Of a stretch of 12,179 nt of DNA, positions 6,305-12,179 are shown piece by piece. The DNA lies in contig PWQB01000516.1 in the NCBI GenBank assembly GCA_003556955.1, positions 1 through 12,179 on the forward strand, read 5' to 3'. The stretch's first letter is position 1. The number at the start of each line of letters is the position of its first letter. The notes below the pieces were generated by a model that was given only the letters and a program-made list of their open reading frames with translations, did no database searches and was not told the origin of the DNA. Source of the stretch: Nostocaceae cyanobacterium CSSed10_463m (GTDB lineage Bacteria > Cyanobacteriota > Cyanobacteriia > Cyanobacteriales > Nostocaceae). Made by a program: the position numbers and the translations under genes.

Positions 6305-9300
6305 GTGGGTAGGCATCACAGATATGATTTGTTTAAATCTGTGGAATTTGTCAGCAAACAATTATTGTTGCCCATATTAGTGGGAGTTATCGTTACAATT
6401 GCCGTGTGCATATTATGGCAACAACTACTAATAGCAGAGCAGAACCACATTGTACAACTTGTAAAACAGCAGGCGATCGCACTCCAATCTGATTTGACTA
6501 GCGAACTCAACACGCGCATTCTGACATTAGAACGCATGGAAAAACGTTGGCAAACACGTGGTGGTATTCCTCGCTCAGAATGGGAAGCAGATGCAGCTAA
6601 CTACGTCAAAGACTTTGGGGGATATCAGGCCATCCAGTGGGTTGATCCATCATTTCGGGTACGCTGGATTGTACCTGAATCAGGGAATGAAAACGCCCAA
6701 AATCTTGATATCAGCCAAAAACCACGGGGACGCACCACTTTAGAAGCAGCGCATGACAGACAAAAAATAACGGTGAGTTCCACAGTCAATCTAGTACAGG
6801 GTGGTAAGGGATTTTTAGTAGCTGTACCACTGTTAACACCAGATCGGTTTGATGGATTTATATTAGGAGTTTTTCAAATTCGTTCCCTGCTGGATTCAGT
6901 TTTACAAATACCGCCGGGTTACAAGATACAAATCTGGGAAGACGAAAATTTAATTTATCATAACGATGCACAGATTTTATTGCAGTCAGATTGGCTGCAA
7001 GAGGTGAACATCGACTTATATGGAATCAACTGGCGATTACACGTTTACCCAACTCCAGAATTATTAATAAACTTACGCTCACCTCTACCAATCATCGTAT
7101 TAATAGCAGGTCTATCACTGGCTGGGTTGTTGGCATTTTCTACCTATCTTCTCCAATCGGCAAAATTGAAAAGCGCTCAGATAACAGCCATCAATCAAGA
7201 GCTAAATTTCAGGATTTATCAGCAGAGACAAATAGAAATTGCCCTGGCGGAAAGTGAAAATCATTTACGGCAGCTATTAGAAACAGTTAAAGTTATTCCC
7301 TGGGAATTAGACTTAAATACTGAAAAATTTACTTATGTTGGACCTCAAGCTCAAGCCTTATTAGACTATCCTCTTGAGGAATGGTATGAGGAAGATTTTT
7401 GGATCAATCATATACATCCGCAAGACCGAGAAAAAACGGTGCGTTTTTGTGATGAATCAATTACGCGATGCGATAACTACGAATTTGAATATAGGATGTT
7501 AGCCGCCGATGGGCGGGTTGTGTGGCTACGAGAAATTGTCAACGTCAGCACCAAAGAGGGTTCACCTCGGATGCTGCGGGGGTTTATGTTTGATATTACT
7601 GATCTCAAGCTAGTGGAAGCCACCTTGAGATTAAGAGAACGCGCCCTGGCTGCTACTAGTAATGGGATTATTATCGCTGATGCCAGACTTGCTGATCATC
7701 CAGTAATTTATGTCAATGCAGCTTTTGAGACAATTACGGGTTACAGTGCGGCAGAGATAATTGGGAAGAACTGTAGATTTTTACAAGGACAAGATACTGA
7801 ACCCACAGCAATTAATCAACTGCGTTCATCTATCCAAGCTGGCCAGAGTTGTAAAGTTGTTATCCTAAATTACCGTAAAGATGGCACTCCCTTTTGGAAT
7901 GAATTGAGTATTTCACCGATTCATCATGAAAACGGACAGTTAACTCACTTCGTAGGCATTCAAAATGATATTAGCGAGCGCCAAAAAGTAGAAGCAGCCC
8001 TACGAGAAAAAGAAGAACGTTGGCAATTAGTCATCGAAGCCAATCAAGATGCTATTTGGGATTGGAACATCACCACAAATCAAACTTTCCGTTCTGCTCA
8101 GTGGAGTGAACTTTTGCAGGACGAAGAACATCAGTTTATCAGTAGTAATGATAACTGGCTAGACCGGATTCATCCTGATGATTACCAACGGGTGATGACC
8201 ACACAAGAAGATTATTTAAGTCGAAAAATTCCCAATTACGTGACTGAGTTTCGTCTACGCTGTAATGATGGTAGCTATAAGTGGGTGCTAGTTCATGCTA
8301 AAGCCCAATGGGATGAACAGGGTAATCCAGTGCGAATGGTTGGCTCGACTAAAGATATTACTGAACGTGTGGAAGCCCAAGAAGCACTCAAACGCCAATT
8401 TAACCGGACCTTGTTACTGGGACAAATTACCCAAAAAATTCGTGAAAGTCTCCACAGCAAAAGTATATTTGAAACGGCTGCAATCCAAATTGGCAAAGCT
8501 TTCGGAGTGCATCGTTGTTTAATTCATGCTTATCGTAGCCATCCCATACCGCAAATTCCCCTAGTAGCAGAGTATGTAGTTCCTGATTACGCCTCAATGC
8601 GAAACATAGAAATTTCCCTTATAGGTAATCCCCATGCAGAAAAGATGATCCAGCAGGATCAGGCAATTTCCTCCCCCAATGTTTACCTAGATCCTTTACT
8701 TCAACCATGTATACATATCTGCCGAGCAATTGGGTTGAAGTCTATGCTCACAGTCCGGACTTCCTATCAAGGAAAACCTAACGGAGCTATTTGTTTACAT
8801 CAATGTGGCAATTTTCGCCAGTGGACTCCAGAAGAAATTGAATTACTAGAGGCTGTAGCAGAACGGCTCGGCATTGCCTTAGCCCAGGCTTACTTGCTCG
8901 AACAAGAAACCCGCCAACGTCAAGAATTAACTGTGAAAAACTTTGCTTTAGAACAAGCAAAACGTCAAGCAGAAGCAGCAAATCGGGCAAAAAGTGAGTT
9001 TTTAGCAATGATGAGCCATGAAATTCGCACCCCAATGAACGGCGTGATCGGCATGATTGGACTGCTGCAATCTACTAATCTGACTCCCCAACAGCGAGAC
9101 TATATAGAGACAATTCGCAGTAGCGGAGACGCTCTACTGACCATCATCAATGACATTCTCGATTTCTCCAAAATTGAATCAGGCAAACTAGAAATAGAAC
9201 ACCAAGCTTTTGATTTAAGAGCTTGTATAGAAGAAGCTATTGACTTTTTAGCCCTGAAAGCAAGTGAAAAAAATATTGAATTAGCTTACATCATCAAGTC

Positions 9301-11038
9301 TGATGTTCCTGTGCAGATTCTTGGAGATTTAACTCGTTTACGCCAAGTTTTGATGAATCTCCTGAATAATGCCATTAAGTTTACCAAACAAGGAGAAGTG
9401 ATCCTCTCAGTTGAGGCGAGAAAACTCAACAGCAAGAAAGACCAAAACGTTTACAAAATTCTTTTTTCCATTCAAGACACAGGTATTGGCATTGCGCCAG
9501 AGAATATAAAACGCCTATTTCAACCCTTTGCTCAGGCAGATGCTTCCATGAATCGAAAATATGGAGGTACAGGATTGGGGTTGGTAATTAGCAAACGGTT
9601 AACTGAAGTTATGGGTGGTACTCTTTGGGTGGAAAGCGGGGGGTGTGTAGGTGGTAATCCCCGCAATGGATGGAAATATAGCAAATTAGTTACATCCACT
9701 AACTCTGCTGTCGGTTCAACATTCCACTTTACCATTACGACCCAAATACCTGCTGATGCCAATTTAGATGAATATTGTATTTCACTTACCCAACTGATGG
9801 GCAAGCGGTTATTGATTATAGATGACAATCCTAGCACCTGCAAAATTCTCAAACTGCAAGCAGAGGCTTGGAAAATGCAAACTTATATCGCTAATTTAAG
9901 CCAATTAGCTTTAGCTAAACTCAGTCAAGGAGAACGGTTTGATATTGCCATCTTAGATATGCATATATCTGATATGGATTGGCTAACTTTAGCAAATCAC
10001 ATTCACCAGCAACCAGGATATGAGCGGATGCCCTTGGTAGTTCTTAGCTCTGGGAATCAAGAATCAAATTCCACACAATTGAGTGCTGTCCCCCTGATTA
10101 CCTTTTTAACCAAACCCATTAAACAGTCTCAACTATACAATATCTTAACTAGTGTTTTGGGTGATCAGCCGATTAAAGCTAAATTATTCAAAGACCATAC
10201 TCCTGAGCCTGATTTACATCTAGCAGAGCAAAAACCATTACAAATTCTGTTAGCAGAGGATACACCAGTCAATCAGAAAGTTGCCCTGTTGATGCTGCAA
10301 AAGATTGGCTATCGGGCAGATGTCGCTATGAATGGGGTGGAAGTTCTCCAAGCCTTGCAACGAGTTGCTTATGATGTGGTGTTGATGGATGTACAAATGC
10401 CCGAAATGGATGGGCTAGAAGCAACTAGAAAAATTTGTCAGCAATATCCAGGTAATTCTCGTCCTCGAATTATCGCTATGACTGCTAATGCTATTCAGGG
10501 CGATCGCGAAATTTGTTTAGCAGCTGGGATGGATGACTACATCAGTAAACCTGTGCAAATTCAAGATTTAGCTTTGGCACTCAGTAAATGTCAACCCCGA
10601 TCAAGTGCGGAATGCACGACTACAACAACAATTTCTGCCCAGATCCCCAAAGTTGCCAAAATTATCCCACCTAATAGAGAAAAGATTATAATTGATACTA
10701 AAATTCTCAATTCTTTACGAGATATGATGTCAGGAGATGAGGTGGCGTTTAAACAACTACTTAATTGTTATCTGGCAGAAGCTCCCAAGTTTATACACAG
10801 TATCAGAAGATCACAGGCAACTAAAGATTCCCAAACTTTATGGCAGACAGCTCACACTCTCAAGTCCAGTAGTGCGTCTGTTGGGGCTACAACTTTAGCA
10901 GAAATCTGCAAACAGCTAGAAGCAAAAGGACGTAGTAGTGATTTAGAAAACAGCGAAGAAATCTGCTCACAACTCTACCAGGAATATGAGCTAGTGAAAA
11001 CAGCTTTGCAAATAGAACTGAAAAACGTAGAACATTGA
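6305..11038 (+). CDS. LOV-containing hybrid sensor histidine kinase (CHASE-like/PAS/LOV/PAS/GAF/HisKA/HATPase/REC/REC/HPt)
   Basis: A 1577-residue membrane-bound hybrid kinase; numbering is from the GTG. Membrane helices at about 19-38 and 261-283 enclose a periplasmic domain (39-260) that I read as CHASE-like. A short coiled coil (283-318) leads to a PAS/PAC domain (318-436). A second PAS (441-560) has the LOV signature GKNCRFLQG with C490, plus N522 (NYRKDG), N532 (FWN) and Q553 (GIQND), the residues that bind flavin and form the light-induced cysteine adduct. Then come a third PAS (570-696), a GAF domain (699-865), HisKA with H905 (MSHEIRTPMN), and HATPase with N1022, DTGIGI at D1058, FQPF and GGTGLGL 1087-1093. 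Receiver 1 (1166-1286) has D1218 and K1270; receiver 2 (1312-1428) has D1362, T1393 and K1415; the HPt domain (1465-1573) has H1517 in AHTLKSSSASVGA. The full His-Asp-His relay is intact. It should sense a periplasmic signal and probably blue light, and pass phosphate to a separate receiver, most likely the cyclase encoded by the overlapping next gene. Confidence 0.93.
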   Translation: MGRHHRYDLFKSVEFVSKQLLLPILVGVIVTIAVCILWQQLLIAEQNHIVQLVKQQAIALQSDLTSELNTRILTLERMEKRWQTRGGIPRSEWEADAANYVKDFGGYQAIQWVDPSFRVRWIVPESGNENAQNLDISQKPRGRTTLEAAHDRQKITVSSTVNLVQGGKGFLVAVPLLTPDRFDGFILGVFQIRSLLDSVLQIPPGYKIQIWEDENLIYHNDAQILLQSDWLQEVNIDLYGINWRLHVYPTPELLINLRSPLPIIVLIAGLSLAGLLAFSTYLLQSAKLKSAQITAINQELNFRIYQQRQIEIALAESENHLRQLLETVKVIPWELDLNTEKFTYVGPQAQALLDYPLEEWYEEDFWINHIHPQDREKTVRFCDESITRCDNYEFEYRMLAADGRVVWLREIVNVSTKEGSPRMLRGFMFDITDLKLVEATLRLRERALAATSNGIIIADARLADHPVIYVNAAFETITGYSAAEIIGKNCRFLQGQDTEPTAINQLRSSIQAGQSCKVVILNYRKDGTPFWNELSISPIHHENGQLTHFVGIQNDISERQKVEAALREKEERWQLVIEANQDAIWDWNITTNQTFRSAQWSELLQDEEHQFISSNDNWLDRIHPDDYQRVMTTQEDYLSRKIPNYVTEFRLRCNDGSYKWVLVHAKAQWDEQGNPVRMVGSTKDITERVEAQEALKRQFNRTLLLGQITQKIRESLHSKSIFETAAIQIGKAFGVHRCLIHAYRSHPIPQIPLVAEYVVPDYASMRNIEISLIGNPHAEKMIQQDQAISSPNVYLDPLLQPCIHICRAIGLKSMLTVRTSYQGKPNGAICLHQCGNFRQWTPEEIELLEAVAERLGIALAQAYLLEQETRQRQELTVKNFALEQAKRQAEAANRAKSEFLAMMSHEIRTPMNGVIGMIGLLQSTNLTPQQRDYIETIRSSGDALLTIINDILDFSKIESGKLEIEHQAFDLRACIEEAIDFLALKASEKNIELAYIIKSDVPVQILGDLTRLRQVLMNLLNNAIKFTKQGEVILSVEARKLNSKKDQNVYKILFSIQDTGIGIAPENIKRLFQPFAQADASMNRKYGGTGLGLVISKRLTEVMGGTLWVESGGCVGGNPRNGWKYSKLVTSTNSAVGSTFHFTITTQIPADANLDEYCISLTQLMGKRLLIIDDNPSTCKILKLQAEAWKMQTYIANLSQLALAKLSQGERFDIAILDMHISDMDWLTLANHIHQQPGYERMPLVVLSSGNQESNSTQLSAVPLITFLTKPIKQSQLYNILTSVLGDQPIKAKLFKDHTPEPDLHLAEQKPLQILLAEDTPVNQKVALLMLQKIGYRADVAMNGVEVLQALQRVAYDVVLMDVQMPEMDGLEATRKICQQYPGNSRPRIIAMTANAIQGDREICLAAGMDDYISKPVQIQDLALALSKCQPRSSAECTTTTTISAQIPKVAKIIPPNREKIIIDTKILNSLRDMMSGDEVAFKQLLNCYLAEAPKFIHSIRRSQATKDSQTLWQTAHTLKSSSASVGATTLAEICKQLEAKGRSSDLENSEEICSQLYQEYELVKTALQIELKNVEH

Positions 11039-11982
11039 ACACTACTTTTGCAGAACACCAATCTTCAATCACAATTCTCATTGTGGATGATGAACAATTT
11101 ATCAGGATGCAGCTACTATTAGCCCTGGAACGGGAAGGGTATCAAATAATAGAAGCTGAAAATGGCACAAAGGCTTTAAAGCTTTTTGAGCAATTACACC
11201 CCGATCTAGTACTTCTAGATGCAATTATGCCCGATATGGATGGGTTTGAGTGTTGTACTCGGTTACAGTCTCTGAAGTTTGGTTCTTGTACTCCAGTTTT
11301 AATGATTACAGGACTGGATGATCAAGAGTCAGTTGACCGGGCTTTTGAAGTGGGAGCGGTGGATTTTGTCACTAAGCCAATTCACTGGCCTGTTTTACGT
11401 CAACGAGTAAAATTTTTGATTGAACAATCTCAGCTTCAGAAACAGCTAGAATTGGCTCACCATGAATTACAGCAATTGGTGGCTATTGATCAATTAACTC
11501 AAGTCTATAACCGCCGACGGTTTGAAGAATATTTAACTCAAGAGTGGCAACGTCTAGCCAGAGAAAAATTACCTATTTCTCTGATTTTAGGCGATATTGA
11601 TTACTTTAAATTATATAACGATACTTATGGTCATCAGCTAGGCGATCGCTGTCTTCAAGAGGTGGCACAATGTATTAACAATAGTATTAAACGTCCGGCT
11701 GATGTCGTCGCCCGTTATGGTGGGGAAGAATTTGCTGTAATTCTCCCAAATACCGATATGGAAGGAGCAGTGATTCTAGCGGAAATTATTGGCTCTGCTA
11801 TCAGAAAACTGGAGATTCCCCACAGTAGTTCTCCAGTCAGTTCTTGTGTGACTATCAGCACTGGAGTGGCTACACTCATCCCCGAACCTAATTCTGACTT
11901 TCACGAAATCATTATTTTAGCTGATAAAGCATTATATCAAGCCAAAATAGCAGGACGCGATCGCGTGAAATTTTTTGCCTAG
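11035..11982 (+). CDS. Response regulator diguanylate cyclase (REC-GGDEF)
   Basis: A 315-residue soluble protein that should make c-di-GMP from two GTP when its receiver is phosphorylated. The REC domain (about 12-130) has acidic D18/D19, phosphoacceptor D62 (LLDAIMPDMDG), T92 and K114. A short helical linker leads to the GGDEF domain (about 150-315) with DxLTxxYNRR, the GDIDYFKLYND metal-site segment, the catalytic GGEEF at 229-233, and an RxxD inhibition site, R220-P-A-D223, exactly five residues before it. Both the active site and the product-feedback site are therefore intact. The start is TTG and overlaps the stop codon of the kinase gene as TTGA. No ATG or GTG lies upstream of the first beta strand, so translational coupling to the kinase is likely. 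The N-terminal residues before ILIVDDE carry no domain. Confidence in function is high; pairing with the kinase is inferred from the overlap. Confidence 0.95.
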   Translation: MNTTFAEHQSSITILIVDDEQFIRMQLLLALEREGYQIIEAENGTKALKLFEQLHPDLVLLDAIMPDMDGFECCTRLQSLKFGSCTPVLMITGLDDQESVDRAFEVGAVDFVTKPIHWPVLRQRVKFLIEQSQLQKQLELAHHELQQLVAIDQLTQVYNRRRFEEYLTQEWQRLAREKLPISLILGDIDYFKLYNDTYGHQLGDRCLQEVAQCINNSIKRPADVVARYGGEEFAVILPNTDMEGAVILAEIIGSAIRKLEIPHSSSPVSSCVTISTGVATLIPEPNSDFHEIIILADKALYQAKIAGRDRVKFFA

Positions 11983-11985
11983 TCC

Positions 11986-11997
11986 TGAGTGCTGAGT
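11986..11997. repeat. CTCAGCA heptamer repeat, inverted copy
   Basis: TGAGTGCTGAGT, the reverse complement of the motif at 5533-5548, begins three bases after the cyclase stop codon. Confidence 0.6.
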
Positions 11998-12060
11998 GGG
12001 TAGGGGCGGGTTCAAGATTCTTAGAGGTTGTTTGTAAAGTCTAATTTATTACTAGCCCTG

Positions 12061-12107
12061 GCGACTAGAAGTCGCGGCTATACAGACGAAACCCGCGCAG
12101 GCGGGTT
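12061..12107. repeat. Double-hairpin palindromic repeat
   Basis: GCGACT-AGA-AGTCGC (12061-12075) and AACCCGC-GCAG-GCGGGTT (12090-12107) are two perfect hairpins joined by GGCTATACAGACGA. The joining GCTAT(A)CAGACG matches the junction of the element at 5647-5745, so the two seem related. The second hairpin is GC-rich but has no T-run on either strand, so it is not called a terminator. Confidence 0.7.
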
Positions 12108-12130
12108 AAAAACCTTAATTCATAATACTG

Positions 12131-12173
12131 TTGAATTTTGAATTTTGAATTTTGAATTCCCCTCCAGGGGCGC
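12131..12173. repeat. TTGAATT heptamer array plus CCCCTCCAGGGGCGC
   Basis: Four perfect TTGAATT units (12131-12158) followed directly by CCCCTCCAGGGGCGC (12159-12173). It has the same architecture as the repeats at 3331-3374 and 5562-5585, with TTGAATT in place of TTTTGAC. The window ends six bases later. Confidence 0.8.
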
Positions 12174-12179
12174 TCATCC

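Noticed and set aside
8399..8899. GAF domain of the kinase as a bilin-binding cyanobacteriochrome
   Set aside because: It contains several cysteines (LLQPCIHICRA), but not the Cys-His pair at the expected spacing before the MGV-like motif. Ordinary GAF is the safer call.
9532..9852. A 106-codon minus-strand open frame, and similar ones at 8787-9035, 6316-6537 and 10887-11081
   Set aside because: They run antisense to the hybrid kinase gene, whose frame is fixed by continuous domain motifs. Their translations show no domain and no ribosome-binding site.
12090..12107. Rho-independent terminator for the cyclase gene
   Set aside because: The GC-rich hairpin is followed by AAAAACC on the plus strand, and only three Ts follow it on the minus strand. 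It fits an interspersed repeat better.

Overview
The window looks like chromosomal DNA of a filamentous, Nostoc/Anabaena-type cyanobacterium. The base composition is AT-rich. The HIP1 octamer GCGATCGC occurs nine times in 12 kb. Intergenic DNA carries 7-bp tandem repeats (GGGAACA, CTCAGCA, TTTTGAC, TTGAATT) and palindromic elements typical of Nostocales, and the proteins have a cyanobacterial character. This assignment is an inference from those marks; no rRNA or other taxonomic marker is present.

Layout. Positions 1-155 hold a short repeat-bearing end. Three genes follow on the minus strand: a soluble Ser/Thr protein kinase with a C-terminal domain of unknown function (156-1724), a small conserved protein of unknown function (1940-2386), and anmK, the anhydro-N-acetylmuramic acid kinase of cell-wall recycling (2502-3704). 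A divergent intergenic region of about 200 bp leads to plus-strand selO (3906-5363), a pseudokinase-fold protein AMPylator. A gene-free stretch of about 940 bp (5364-6304) is packed with inverted repeats and MITE-like elements. Two plus-strand genes that overlap by 4 bases come next: a 1577-residue hybrid histidine kinase (6305-11038) and a REC-GGDEF diguanylate cyclase (11035-11982). The last 200 bp are again repeats.

How the genes may work together. The last two genes form the most coherent system. The kinase has a periplasmic CHASE-like sensor, a PAS domain, a LOV-type PAS with the full NCRFLQ flavin-cysteine signature, a third PAS, a GAF, the HisKA/HATPase core, two receiver domains and an HPt domain. 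It overlaps, through TTGA, a cyclase with an intact phosphoacceptor Asp, a GGEEF active site and an RxxD inhibition site. The simplest reading is a phosphorelay that feeds blue light and a periplasmic signal into c-di-GMP synthesis. The other genes look like independent housekeeping or signalling genes.

Most notable points: the LOV/c-di-GMP pair; a TTTTGAC heptamer array with its CCCC-GGGG hairpin inside the anmK reading frame, with relatives at two intergenic sites; and a SelO that lacks both cysteines of the redox switch described for the E. coli enzyme. Several start codons were reassigned from upstream TTG codons to better-supported ATG or GTG codons.
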